From Psychroflexus lacisalsi (GTDB taxonomy: Bacteria; Bacteroidota; Bacteroidia; Flavobacteriales; Flavobacteriaceae), in contig NZ_JAIQYZ010000001.1 of NCBI RefSeq assembly GCF_020164495.1, positions 930,001 through 994,000 on the forward strand: a stretch of DNA of 64,000 nt, in the 5' to 3' direction. Below are positions 36,745-45,958 of this stretch, one piece after another (position 1 is the stretch's first letter; each line of letters opens with the position of its first letter). The notes under the pieces were generated by a model. The model saw only the letters and a program-made list of their open reading frames with translations, had not been told where the DNA came from and searched no databases. The translations under genes and the position numbers were made by a program.

Positions 36745-37142
36745 TTTTTTCTCATTTCCGCTTGTCGCATTGGCATTCGATCTACAACATTAAAAATTTG
36801 TTGAGGTTGGATAAAATCTGTAAAGGTTTGTTTTATGCTTTTATCTAAACCTATAAGGTATGTTTTTGAATTTAAGGTTGCTGTGTAATCAGTCTTATTA
36901 TCATTTAGAAATTTTTTGCTTTTTTTACTAGGGTTGATGACTGGATCAATTTTACCATCGATGATTGTATAAACTGCTAGTCTTCTTTTCTCCAGTTCCA
37001 TCGAGTTTTTTTCCAACAAATCAATTTGATTTTGAATTTCCGGATTATGTTCTGAAGATACAATTACTAAGATTCTTCTATCATTAAACCCTTGTGGAAT
37101 TGACATTAAACTAAAAAGTAAAATTGATAAAGCTAACTTCAT
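36741..37142 (-). CDS. DUF4174 domain protein
   Basis: 133 residues. A short N-terminal hydrophobic stretch (1-17) may be a signal peptide. The rest matches DUF4174: [22 protein letters not shown] near 22-43, VYTIIDGKI, then [12 protein letters not shown], and the hallmark ending [13 protein letters not shown]. The fold is thioredoxin-like without redox cysteines; function unknown. Its start overlaps the end of the sigma-factor gene (ATGA), so it is part of the same unit. Confidence 0.82.
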   Translation of the reverse strand: MKLALSILLFSLMSIPQGFNDRRILVIVSSEHNPEIQNQIDLLEKNSMELEKRRLAVYTIIDGKIDPVINPSKKSKKFLNDNKTDYTATLNSKTYLIGLDKSIKQTFTDFIQPQQIFNVVDRMPMRQAEMRKN

Positions 37143-37699
37143 AATCCATTTTGTTTTTGATTTATAATTTCAGCAAGTAGCTTTTTTGCTCTCAGCAGTC
37201 TCACTTTTACATTGGTAATGGGTTGCTCGGTTCGAACTGCAATTTCCTTATAGCTCATTTCACCAAAGAATCTCAACTCAATCACTTCTCTGTAATGAGG
37301 TTGTAATTCTTTAATTTGCCTTAATAGATTACTAAGATTCTGTTCTTTAATTATTTTATCTTCTACTGTAGGCTCTACATCTGCTATTTGCGATACACCA
37401 AAAGTCTCTATTTCAGAGGTTTTGAGTTTCTGTTTACGCGTCAGATCGATGTGAATATTTTTGGATATCGTTATGAGCCAGGTTTTGAATTTAAAGCTAT
37501 CCTCATAAGTTTCTATTTTATCAAAAGCTCTCGCAAAAGTTTGTACCGTAACCTCCTCAGCTTCATAATCATCTCTAGTGCGTTTCAACTGAAACCTGTA
37601 AACATCATCCCAAAAATAATTTAAAAGAGCTCTAAATGCTTTCTGATCAGATTGTTTTGCTTTGTTAACAAGTTCTTGTACGTCAGGTTTTACTGCCAC
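37139..37699 (-). CDS. ECF-type RNA polymerase sigma factor
   Basis: 186 residues. Region 2 lies near residues 20-85 (YFWDDVYRFQLKRTRDDYEAEEVTVQTFARAFDKI, then FKTWLITISKNIHIDLTRK), and region 4 near 120-175 (LQPHYREVIELRFFGEMSYKEIAVRTEQPITNVKVRLLRAKKLL). Both sigma-70 helix-turn-helix regions are intact. No anti-sigma factor is recognisable next to it. Its start overlaps the end of the upstream glycosyltransferase gene by ten bases, and DUF4174 overlaps its end. Its regulon is unknown. Confidence 0.9.
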   Translation of the reverse strand: MAVKPDVQELVNKAKQSDQKAFRALLNYFWDDVYRFQLKRTRDDYEAEEVTVQTFARAFDKIETYEDSFKFKTWLITISKNIHIDLTRKQKLKTSEIETFGVSQIADVEPTVEDKIIKEQNLSNLLRQIKELQPHYREVIELRFFGEMSYKEIAVRTEQPITNVKVRLLRAKKLLAEIINQKQNGL

Positions 37700-38790
37700 G
37701 TTTTTTGTTTTTGAAATTTACCTTGTATGCCTAAGCTTAATTGCAAAATAAGCAAACATGCTTCTAAGATAGGCCAAAGCAGCAAAACATGCTTGGAAAC
37801 TTTTAGAACTCTCGCATAACTTATAATTGAAAGACTTTTAACAATTAAAGCAACAAATAAAATCATTAATACTGTTTCCGAATACTGACTAAAAGCTAAA
37901 ATCAAGAAACTGATCCAAAATACTAACTGAGAAAAATGGTAAGTTCCAAGGAATAATTGACTCTTAGTGTTATAATGAACTGCAGTAGAATAGTGCCTTA
38001 ACTTTTGTTTCCACCAAGCGATCCAGGATATTTTAGCCTGGCTTAGAACAAAACTTTCAGGCTTTAAACACACCGTAATTTGTGATTTATCTTCAATATT
38101 TTGAATTAATAGATCATCATCACCAGAAGTTAACTGCTTTTCATTGTCGAAGTTTTCACTTTTTAAAAATAAGTCTTTCGAGTACATCACATTTCTGCCA
38201 ACACTCATGTAAGCCTTGTTTTTAATAGCCTGAGTTAAATACAGTCCTGCGGTTTGTAGGGTTTCAAATTGAATAATTAAATTCAAAAACGAATAATGAA
38301 GGTTGTAAGGAGAATATCCAAGAACACAAGTTTTTGATTCTGAAAGTTGATTAACCATACTAGAAATCCATTCTTTTGAAGCTGGTCTGCAATCAGCATC
38401 CGTCAATAGTAGCAAGTCATATTTTGAATCTAAGACTCCTTGTTTTAAAGCGTTGCGCTTGGAGTTTGAAGATTCTGCTTTAGACTTTGTCAATCTTAAA
38501 TTAGCAAATTGTTTTTGAAATTCCTGTACGACTTCCGAAGTAGAATCAATAGAATTATCATCTACTATAAGAACTTCAAATTGATTATAATCTTGTTTTA
38601 AAACAGATAGTAAGTTTTTAGATAGATTTAATGCCTCGTTTTTTGCACATATAATGATGCTTACAGGCATTGATTGATTTTCTCTGCCTGAAGAAGAATT
38701 ATGACGTTTAAATAATCTAAAGGCAATTTTGAATTGCTGAACTAAAATGTAGAGGGTTGAAATCAAAAATAAGAAGAATATGAATTTCAA
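37690..38790 (-). CDS. Family 2 glycosyltransferase, membrane-associated
   Basis: 366 residues. An N-terminal membrane helix (1-20) is followed by a GT-A domain: SIIICAKNEALNLSKNLLSVLKQDYNQFEVLIVDDNS near 45-80, the DADCRP motif near 133-138 and TSGDDDLLIQ near 220-229. Three C-terminal membrane helices follow a QAKISWIAWWKQKLRH segment resembling the Q-x-x-R-W region of processive enzymes. It likely adds a sugar to a lipid carrier or polysaccharide. The frame starts with TTG at 38790; the nearby ATG at 38794 is out of frame. Confidence 0.85.
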   Translation of the reverse strand: MKFIFFLFLISTLYILVQQFKIAFRLFKRHNSSSGRENQSMPVSIIICAKNEALNLSKNLLSVLKQDYNQFEVLIVDDNSIDSTSEVVQEFQKQFANLRLTKSKAESSNSKRNALKQGVLDSKYDLLLLTDADCRPASKEWISSMVNQLSESKTCVLGYSPYNLHYSFLNLIIQFETLQTAGLYLTQAIKNKAYMSVGRNVMYSKDLFLKSENFDNEKQLTSGDDDLLIQNIEDKSQITVCLKPESFVLSQAKISWIAWWKQKLRHYSTAVHYNTKSQLFLGTYHFSQLVFWISFLILAFSQYSETVLMILFVALIVKSLSIISYARVLKVSKHVLLLWPILEACLLILQLSLGIQGKFQKQKTWQ

Positions 38791-38809
38791 CCATTGAAAG
38801 TTTAAATTT

Positions 38810-39016
38810 CTATTTAGCTTTTTCTAAGCCACCACAATCTGTTTGCTGGTCTGGCATTTTACCACAATAACTGCAAGATTCACCGCTTTTATTTAAAAAA
38901 GGACTTTGACTTGCGCATGTTCCTGAAAACTTTCCGTCTTTTTTACCCCAGATTTTTATAGCTATACCAGCTACTGCTAATCCTAAAAGTACAATTGATA
39001 TAAGTAGTAATTTCAT
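38810..39016 (-). CDS. Small membrane-anchored Cys-rich protein
   Basis: 68 residues. An N-terminal hydrophobic helix (1-19) is followed by a short domain with four cysteines (about residues 34, 48, 51 and 61, in C-x13-C-x2-C-x9-C spacing). It may bind a metal or form disulfides in the periplasm. I know of no function; similar short proteins occur in Flavobacteriaceae. A TAAATTTG promoter sits four bases before the ATG, supporting both the gene and a leaderless transcript. Confidence 0.65.
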   Translation of the reverse strand: MKLLLISIVLLGLAVAGIAIKIWGKKDGKFSGTCASQSPFLNKSGESCSYCGKMPDQQTDCGGLEKAK

Positions 39017-39020
39017 ACTG

Positions 39021-39028
39021 CAAATTTA
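39021..39028 (-). promoter_or_regulatory. -7 element (TAAATTTG) of the Cys-rich protein gene
   Basis: TAAATTTG on the minus strand at 39028-39021 ends four bases before the ATG at 39016. Transcription would begin at or inside the start codon. No good -33 TTG is seen. Confidence 0.5.
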
Positions 39029-39101
39029 ATAAAAGTCAAACTTATTGAAAGTGAAATGGGATATTATCTCGGTTTTTTAACTTAATACTGAATTATGATA
39101 T

Positions 39102-40115
39102 TCAAAAAATGTTCACCTCAGTTTCTAAGTTGATGTTGAATTTCTTTTCGACTTCTTTTTTAACAAGTTCTGCCAACTCATGAACTTCCTTACCACTTGC
39201 ATTACCGTAATTGACCAATACTAATGCTTGTTTGGAATGAACGCCTGCATCTCCTTTTCTAAAACCTTTTAAGCCTGTTTTTTCTATCAACCAGCCAGCA
39301 GGAATTTTGACAGAGCTTTCATTAATCTTATAGAAAGGTACATCTGGGATACTTTTTTGAATATCTTCTAAAACTGAAAATTTAACTATGGGATTTTTGA
39401 AAAAACTTCCACTATTTCCAATTTGACTTGGATCTGGAAGCTTGGATTGTCTTATGGCAATTATAGCTTTTGAAACATCCTGAATGGTAGGTGATGAGAT
39501 CTTTTTAGCTTCCAATTCATTTTGAATGGAACCATAGTCAATGTGAAGCTTATGATTCTTCTTGGTTAATTTAAAAACCACACTTGTAATGATGTATTGG
39601 TTTTTAAACTTGGTTTTAAAGACTGAATCTCTATATCCAAATTGGCAATCTTTCGTGTAAAATCTTTTTTTGTTGAGGGTTTGCCTGTTGATGGTTTCAC
39701 AATAAGACATTGTATCTTTCAATTCAACACCGTAAGCACCTATATTTTGAATTGGTGAAGTTCCTACATTACCCGGTATTAGCGAAAGATTTTCTAAACC
39801 TCCGTAACCTTGTTGCAAACAATATAGAACAAAATTATGCCAGTTTTCTCCAGCATCAGCTTTTAAAAGAACTTGATGTTCATCTTCTTCTACAACTTCA
39901 ATTCCTTTTAAGTTGATATGCAGGACAGTTTTATTAATGTCTTGGGTGAGAAGCATATTACTGCCTCCACCCAAAACAAATAATTCTGAAGCATAAAAAC
40001 GTCTCAATATTTCTATAAGCTCTTCTTCACTTTCAATTGAGATGAACTGATGAGCATTTACATCAATACCAAAAGTGTTGTAAGACTTTAGAGAAACATC
40101 TTTATTAAGCTCCAT
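39102..40115 (-). CDS. murB: UDP-N-acetylenolpyruvoylglucosamine reductase
   Basis: 337 residues, the E. coli-like (type I) length. It reduces the enolpyruvyl group to give UDP-MurNAc, using FAD and NADPH. Motifs: LGGGSNMLLT near 47-56, LIPGNVGTSPIQNIGAYGVEL near 106-126 (FAD binding), GNSGSFFKNPIV near 232-243 with the catalytic serine, and a late Glu in the last ten residues. It begins directly after the stop of the aminotransferase gene. Confidence 0.94.
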   Translation of the reverse strand: MELNKDVSLKSYNTFGIDVNAHQFISIESEEELIEILRRFYASELFVLGGGSNMLLTQDINKTVLHINLKGIEVVEEDEHQVLLKADAGENWHNFVLYCLQQGYGGLENLSLIPGNVGTSPIQNIGAYGVELKDTMSYCETINRQTLNKKRFYTKDCQFGYRDSVFKTKFKNQYIITSVVFKLTKKNHKLHIDYGSIQNELEAKKISSPTIQDVSKAIIAIRQSKLPDPSQIGNSGSFFKNPIVKFSVLEDIQKSIPDVPFYKINESSVKIPAGWLIEKTGLKGFRKGDAGVHSKQALVLVNYGNASGKEVHELAELVKKEVEKKFNINLETEVNIF

Positions 40116-41309
40116 TTATCTACTGGTATAAGCTTGGAGTGCCATTTTCAAAATTGAAACTGCTTTAAGTAAATTTTGTTTTTCAAGAACATAAGCAATT
40201 CTGATTTGATTAAGGCCAGTTCCAGGTGTCGAGTAAAATCCAGCTGCAGGTGCTACCATTACAGTTTCTCCGTTCACATCAAATTCTGAAAGCATCCATT
40301 TTGCAAAATCTTCTGTATCTTCTACAGGAAGTTCCACAACACAGTAAAAAGCACCTTTAGGTTTTGCTACGTTCACTCCATCAATTGCCTCTAAGGCTTC
40401 AATAAGAGTATTACGACGATCTGTATACTCTTTATTAACTTCTAGAAAATAATCTTTTGTTGTATCTAAAGCAGCTTCACTTGCGATTTGGGCGAAAGTA
40501 GGAGGACTCAACCTTGCTTGTGCAAACTTCAGCGCTGTAGCCATCAGTTCTTTATTTCTGGAGACCATGCATCCAATACGCGCTCCACACATGCTGTAAC
40601 GTTTGGAAACAGAATCTACCATAATAGCATGCTCTTTCAACTCTGGTAATCCCATAATTGAATGATGTTCCACACCATCATAAACAAATTCCCTATACAC
40701 TTCATCTGCTACCAAAAATAAATCGTGCTTTAGAGCTAAATCTGCTAATTTCTGAATCTCCTCTTTCGTGTATAAATATCCGGTTGGATTACCAGGGTTA
40801 CAAATGATAATCGCTTTGGTTCTCTCTGTGATTTGCTCTTCAAATTCACTGATGGGAGGTAGGGCGAAATTATTTTCAAAATGAGATTCTACAGGTTTTA
40901 CGGTTACTCCGGAAGCAACTGCAAATCCATTGTAATTTGCATAAAAAGGTTCCGGGATAATCACTTCATCCCCAGGATCTGTTATACTCCCCATAGTAAA
41001 AAGGAGTGCCTCAGAGCCACCTGTAGTTACGATAAGATCTTCGGCATCAATGTCAATGCCATTATTGACATAATACTTGGCTAGTTTCTTTTTATAAGAC
41101 TCAAACCCTGAAGATGGACTATAAGATAATATATCCAGATCGTTATTTTTAACGGCATCTAGGGCAACTTGTGGAGTTGCAATATCCGGTTGACCAATAT
41201 TTAAAAAATATATCTTTTTTCCTTCTTCAACTGCTTTATCAGCAAAAGGGGCCAATTTTCTAATTGGAGATTGAGGCATTTCAAGTCCTTTAAAGGATAA
41301 TTTAGGCAT
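40116..41309 (-). CDS. Pyridoxal phosphate-dependent aminotransferase, aspartate aminotransferase-like
   Basis: 397 residues, fold type I class I/II. The PLP lysine is in DSVSKRYSMCGARIGC near residues 232-247. The NPGNPTGYLYT segment near 173-183 and ADEVYREFVYDG near 203-214 are the usual cofactor contacts. It probably transaminates aspartate or an aromatic acid with 2-oxoglutarate; the exact substrate cannot be fixed. Role with murB: only close packing. Confidence 0.88.
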   Translation of the reverse strand: MPKLSFKGLEMPQSPIRKLAPFADKAVEEGKKIYFLNIGQPDIATPQVALDAVKNNDLDILSYSPSSGFESYKKKLAKYYVNNGIDIDAEDLIVTTGGSEALLFTMGSITDPGDEVIIPEPFYANYNGFAVASGVTVKPVESHFENNFALPPISEFEEQITERTKAIIICNPGNPTGYLYTKEEIQKLADLALKHDLFLVADEVYREFVYDGVEHHSIMGLPELKEHAIMVDSVSKRYSMCGARIGCMVSRNKELMATALKFAQARLSPPTFAQIASEAALDTTKDYFLEVNKEYTDRRNTLIEALEAIDGVNVAKPKGAFYCVVELPVEDTEDFAKWMLSEFDVNGETVMVAPAAGFYSTPGTGLNQIRIAYVLEKQNLLKAVSILKMALQAYTSR

Positions 41310-41429
41310 AATTTAATTTTTTACAAATGTGGTGATTTTAAATAGTAACTGCAAGATTCACAATGTTCAAAACCGTCTAAAAAAGATTTAAAGAGTTACT
41401 AAAAATATTTTTAAAGCTTTATTTCACAT

Positions 41430-41437
41430 TATCTTTG
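41430..41437 (+). promoter_or_regulatory. -7 element (TATCTTTG) of the aspartyl protease gene
   Basis: TATCTTTG at 41430-41437, with TTT 19 bases upstream, lies six bases before the ATG at 41444. The TTG at 41435 that would open the longer frame is part of this element. Confidence 0.6.
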
Positions 41438-41443
41438 AAGCCC

Positions 41444-42775
41444 ATGAATAAATTGAAAAATAGAGCGATTATTTTCTTGATTTTTGCAGTTTGCATTTGT
41501 AGTCAACTTCGCTCTCAAGATGAATTCAAATTTGATGATCAAGACAAAAGGGCTGTAACTTTAAAGTTTAAGTCTTTGAATAATTTGATCATTCTTTCAG
41601 CATCTTTAAATGGTGAATCGATCAATTTTCTCGTAGATACAGGCGTTAATAAAACAAAGGTTTTTGCTCAAGTGAAAGATTCTACAGTTTTGGAGGGTGC
41701 TGAGTTTATATCGCTTAGAAGCCTTGGTAGTTCAGAACCTGTGAAGGCATACAAAACCACAGATAATAAGATTGATTTTGGACCACTTTACGGAGATAAT
41801 CAAGAAGTCTATTATATCACAGATCCAAGATATGATCTTGCTAGTAAGTTAGGTATAAATGTACAAGGGATTATTGGCTATGACTTTTTAAAGCATTTTA
41901 TATTCAGATTAAACTACAATCGAAACAGTTTAAGAATTTATCAGCATAAAAAATTCAATCGAAAGTTAAGACGATTTGATAAGCTGGAATTTCGGACTAT
42001 TCGTAATAAGCCGCATTTGAAATTACCAGTAAAGTTTTTGGACGGCTCAAATAAAGAATTAGTTTTTTTACTTGATACCGGTTCGGGTGATGCATTTTGG
42101 ATTTTTGAAAATGATGAAATCACTGCTCCAGAGCATTCTTTTGAAGATTATGTTGGATATGGACTGGAACTCGTTATAAGCGGCAAAAGATCTAAGCTAA
42201 AAACTGTGAACATAGGCGATTATGATTTAGAAATGCCAAGAGTTGCTTTCATAGATTCTACCTCAGCTGAGTTGTTTACGGCAGATCGATACAAAAATGG
42301 CATAATAGGTAGTGAAATATTGAGACGTTTCGTAATTTTTTTGGACTATAAGAATCGAGATATTTTTTTAAAACCAAGTGCTTCATTTAATGACAATTCC
42401 AATTATGACAGGAGCGGTTTGATTCTGTTGTTTGTTGGAGAAGAAATTACATCAGTAAAGACGCCAATTTTTGTCAGAGTCAATGAAGAAACAAATTACA
42501 GTAAAAAAAACACATCAATAGATTTTGATATTCGACTAGAAATATCAAAAATTCTTGAAGTCGTAAAAATAAGGCCAAATTCTCCTGCTTCAGAGATTGA
42601 TATTCTTGAAGGTGATCGCATCCTAAAATTAGATGGAAAAAACGTGAATAGGATGAATCTAGAAGAAATAAATAACCTACTTAGAAGCGAACAAGGAAAG
42701 CGTATTAAAATCCAGCTTAAAAGGGGCAAAGCAATTTTGAAGAGAGAATTATTTTTAAGTTCTCAACTCAATTGA
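41444..42775 (+). CDS. Secreted retropepsin-like aspartyl protease with PDZ domain
   Basis: 443 residues from the ATG at 41444 (MNKLKNRAIIFLIF), which begins a signal peptide. Two aspartyl-protease-like repeats follow: FLVDTGVNKTKVF near 63-75 and VFLLDTGSGDAFWIF near 207-221, each with the catalytic D-T-G. A C-terminal PDZ domain (~350-440: VVKIRPNSPASEIDILEGDRILKLDGKNV) completes the protein. This architecture is common in Bacteroidota; the substrate is unknown. Probably periplasmic or surface-exposed. The predicted mRNA is leaderless. Confidence 0.85.
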   Translation: MNKLKNRAIIFLIFAVCICSQLRSQDEFKFDDQDKRAVTLKFKSLNNLIILSASLNGESINFLVDTGVNKTKVFAQVKDSTVLEGAEFISLRSLGSSEPVKAYKTTDNKIDFGPLYGDNQEVYYITDPRYDLASKLGINVQGIIGYDFLKHFIFRLNYNRNSLRIYQHKKFNRKLRRFDKLEFRTIRNKPHLKLPVKFLDGSNKELVFLLDTGSGDAFWIFENDEITAPEHSFEDYVGYGLELVISGKRSKLKTVNIGDYDLEMPRVAFIDSTSAELFTADRYKNGIIGSEILRRFVIFLDYKNRDIFLKPSASFNDNSNYDRSGLILLFVGEEITSVKTPIFVRVNEETNYSKKNTSIDFDIRLEISKILEVVKIRPNSPASEIDILEGDRILKLDGKNVNRMNLEEINNLLRSEQGKRIKIQLKRGKAILKRELFLSSQLN

Positions 42776-42786
42776 CCACCGATAAG

Positions 42787-43158
42787 CTAATCCACTACTT
42801 TTCCAATAAGTTTAAGTGATATGGTATTGTTTTTATTTGATGTAAAAACACTCACAGTTTTCCGAATTGGACCTTTGCAGTCAGAATCGTATGTAATTGT
42901 AATAGCTCCCTTTTCGTTAGGAGCATAGCTTTTTACACTTAAAGAATCGATGACGATGCATCTATTTTCTCCGTGTACCTTTAAAATTTCAATAATTGAT
43001 TCTGAGGTGTTGGTAAAATTGAACGTTGCTTTTGTGTTCGATTTTGAATTAATAATTCCAAAATCATGGCTGGTCGTTTTAAAGCTTAAGCCTATGTTTT
43101 CTTGGCTAAAAAACAACAAAGGCATAAACATTAACAATAGGAGGATTAGTTTTTTCAT
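42787..43158 (-). CDS. DUF1573 family secreted protein
   Basis: 123 residues with a signal peptide (about 18 residues). The body is an immunoglobulin-like (ASH/MSP-type) DUF1573 domain: HDFGIINSKSNTKATFNFTNTSESIIEILKVHG and ISVKSYAPNEKGAITITYDS-type sequence, where the GxIxxxx-F-x-x-x-N pattern is typical. Role unknown, often near proteins of the cell surface. It converges on the aspartyl protease gene with an 11-base gap. Confidence 0.82.
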   Translation of the reverse strand: MKKLILLLLMFMPLLFFSQENIGLSFKTTSHDFGIINSKSNTKATFNFTNTSESIIEILKVHGENRCIVIDSLSVKSYAPNEKGAITITYDSDCKGPIRKTVSVFTSNKNNTISLKLIGKVVD

Positions 43159-43272
43159 ATAGTAAATATACTCAAGATTTTCTAAACACTAAATTCTTAC
43201 CATATTTCAAATCTTAATTTTTTTAGTTTAGTGACTTATCAGTAATTTCGCCATTTAAAATTAAGCAATCGC

Positions 43273-45900
43273 ATGTCAAGCAAACTTGAATACAATTCAA
43301 AAGAATCAGAACAAAAATGGTATTCTTACTGGGAAGAAAACAATTTCTTTCATTCTGAAGTAGATGAAAGAGAATCTTACTCTATAGTAATACCACCTCC
43401 AAATGTTACAGGTGTATTACACATGGGACATATGCTTAATAATACCATACAAGATGTACTTGTAAGGCGTGCGCGTTTGCTTGGGAAAAATGCGTGTTGG
43501 GTCCCAGGAACAGATCATGCGTCTATCGCTACAGAAGCTAAAGTTGTTGCAAAACTTAAAGCTGAAGGTATTTCAAAATCAGATCTTAGCAGGGAGGAAT
43601 TTCTTAGCCATGCCTGGGACTGGACCAATGATTACGGAGGCAGGATTTTGAATCAGCTAAAAAAGCTGGGCGCTTCTTGTGACTGGGAAAGAACAAAATT
43701 TACGCTTGATAAGGATATGTATGAATCCGTGATTCAGTCTTTCATAGATCTACATAACAAAGGCTTGATATACAGAGGTTACCGGATGGTAAACTGGGAT
43801 CCGGAAGCACAAACAACTCTTTCGGATGAGGAAGTTATATATGAAGAAAAACAAGGTAAGCTTTATTATGTGTCATATAGTTTAGAAAATTCTGAAGAAA
43901 AATTGACCATAGCCACTACTAGGCCAGAAACAATTTTTGGTGATTCTGCCATTTGTATCAATCCAAACGATGAAAGATTTACTCATCTTAAAGGGAAAAA
44001 AGCTGTAGTACCAATCGTAGGCAGAAGCATCCCAATTATTGAAGATGATTACGTGGACATAGAGTTTGGTACTGGTTGCTTAAAGGTCACTCCGGCTCAT
44101 GATGAAAATGATAAAATTTTGGGTGAAAAGCATGACCTTGAGGTTTATGACATCTTTAATCCTGATGCTACTCTCAATAGTTTTGGTCTAAAATATGAAG
44201 GTCAAGACCGGTTTGAGGCCAGAAAGAATTTTATAAGTGATCTTGATAAACAAGGCTTCTTACTCAAGGTTGAAGATTATACCAATAAAGTTGGAACTTC
44301 TGAGAGGACCAAAGCTGTAATTGAACCTAGGCTATCTGACCAGTGGTTTCTCAAGATGAAAGACCTTGCTAAACCTGCAATTAAAGCAGTTCTTGAGTCC
44401 AATGATATAAAGTTACATCCTAAGAAGTTTGAGAATACTTACAAGCACTGGATGGAAAACATCAGAGATTGGAATATCTCCCGTCAATTGTGGTGGGGTC
44501 ACCAAATTCCTGCGTACTTTTTTGGCGATGGTGAAAATGATTATGTGGTTGCCAAAACAAAAGAGGAGGCCTTAAAACTGGCTATTGAAAAATCTGGAAA
44601 GTCGTTAGGATTGAAGGATTTGAGACAAGATGAAGATGTTTTGGATACCTGGTTCTCTTCATGGCTTTGGCCTATGAGTGTATTTGATGGCATTCGAAAC
44701 CCTGAAAATAAGGAGTTCAAATATTACTATCCTACCAATGATTTGGTCACAGGACCGGATATTTTATTTTTCTGGGTTGCCCGTATGATCATGGCTGGCT
44801 ACGAGTATACAGACCAAAAACCTTTTGAAAATGTATACCTCACTGGTTTGGTAAGAGATAAAAAAAGACAAAAGATGTCAAAGTCTCTTGGAAATTCTCC
44901 GGATGCCCTAGAACTAATTGACACTTATAGTGCCGATGGAGTAAGGGTAGGCTTACTTTTGAGTAATGCAGCTGGTAATGATTTGCTTTTTGACGAATCC
45001 TTATGTCAACAAGGGAAAGGCTTTGGTAATAAGATATGGAACGCCTTTAAATTGATCACTTCCTGGGAGGTTAGCGAAGAGATTGCGCAACCCGAATCTT
45101 CCAAAATTGCCATAGACTGGTATCAATCTGTTTTTCAATCTAAATTAAGAGAGCTAGAAGATCACTTTGGTAAATACAGAATTTCAGATGCACTCATGAC
45201 CAGTTATAAGTTGGTTTGGGATGATTTCTGTTCATGGTTTTTAGAACTTATAAAGCCAGATTACAAGCAACCGATTGATAAATCAACTTTGGTCGATACA
45301 ATTAAACTTTTTGAAGATAATCTGAAAATCTTACATCCGTTTATGCCATTTATTACTGAAGAAATATGGCATCAAATTGAAGAAAGAAATCCTAGTAACG
45401 CTCTTACTATATCATCCTGGCCTGTAGAAAAAGATTACAATGAAAAACTAATCACAGAATTTACTTTTGTTTCTGAAGTGGTCTCGGGAATAAGAACCAT
45501 AAGAAAAGAAAAAAATATAGCTTTCAAGAATCAAATTGATTTAGTCGTTATCAATAATGAATCTGCTTCTGAAGATTTGGACCCTGTAATTTTGAAAATG
45601 GGTAATATAAAGAATCTATCCTATACGGATTCTCCAGTTGAGGGAAGTCTCACGTTTAGGATAAAATCGAATGAATACTTTATACCTGTTGAAGGCGCAA
45701 TAGACATTGAAGCGGAGAAAGAAAAACTGAAAGAAGAATTAAAGTATTATCAGGGATTTTTAAAATCTGTAGAGAAAAAACTTTCTAATGAAAGATTTGT
45801 AAACAATGCCCCCGAAAAGGTTGTAAGTATTGAAAAGCAAAAGAAAGAAGATGCTTTAGCACAAATTCAAACCATAACAAAAAGCTTACAAAATCTGTAA
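43273..45900 (+). CDS. valS: Valyl-tRNA synthetase
   Basis: 875 residues, full length. The class I signatures are PPPNVTGVLHMGHMLN (HIGH equivalent near residues 42-57) and KKRQKMSKSLGNSPD (KMSKS near 535). An editing domain with TTRPETIFGD near 216-225, an anticodon-binding helical domain and a C-terminal coiled coil (EKEKLKEELKYYQGFLKSVEKKL) are present. A TAATTTCG element at 43243-43250 is an imperfect promoter candidate. A strong terminator follows. Confidence 0.96.
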   Translation: MSSKLEYNSKESEQKWYSYWEENNFFHSEVDERESYSIVIPPPNVTGVLHMGHMLNNTIQDVLVRRARLLGKNACWVPGTDHASIATEAKVVAKLKAEGISKSDLSREEFLSHAWDWTNDYGGRILNQLKKLGASCDWERTKFTLDKDMYESVIQSFIDLHNKGLIYRGYRMVNWDPEAQTTLSDEEVIYEEKQGKLYYVSYSLENSEEKLTIATTRPETIFGDSAICINPNDERFTHLKGKKAVVPIVGRSIPIIEDDYVDIEFGTGCLKVTPAHDENDKILGEKHDLEVYDIFNPDATLNSFGLKYEGQDRFEARKNFISDLDKQGFLLKVEDYTNKVGTSERTKAVIEPRLSDQWFLKMKDLAKPAIKAVLESNDIKLHPKKFENTYKHWMENIRDWNISRQLWWGHQIPAYFFGDGENDYVVAKTKEEALKLAIEKSGKSLGLKDLRQDEDVLDTWFSSWLWPMSVFDGIRNPENKEFKYYYPTNDLVTGPDILFFWVARMIMAGYEYTDQKPFENVYLTGLVRDKKRQKMSKSLGNSPDALELIDTYSADGVRVGLLLSNAAGNDLLFDESLCQQGKGFGNKIWNAFKLITSWEVSEEIAQPESSKIAIDWYQSVFQSKLRELEDHFGKYRISDALMTSYKLVWDDFCSWFLELIKPDYKQPIDKSTLVDTIKLFEDNLKILHPFMPFITEEIWHQIEERNPSNALTISSWPVEKDYNEKLITEFTFVSEVVSGIRTIRKEKNIAFKNQIDLVVINNESASEDLDPVILKMGNIKNLSYTDSPVEGSLTFRIKSNEYFIPVEGAIDIEAEKEKLKEELKYYQGFLKSVEKKLSNERFVNNAPEKVVSIEKQKKEDALAQIQTITKSLQNL

Positions 45901-45924
45901 AATAAATACAAAACAGTATAGAAT

Positions 45925-45958
45925 AAAAAAGAGCGGCTTGATGAAGCCGCTCTTTTTT
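45925..45958. terminator. Bidirectional terminator between valS and the acyl-CoA-binding protein gene
   Basis: Arms 45925-45939 and 45944-45958 form a 15-bp perfect stem (GAGCGGCTT core) with a GATG loop and A/T tails on both sides. It serves both converging genes and overlaps the minus-strand stop codon by two bases. Confidence 0.93.
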
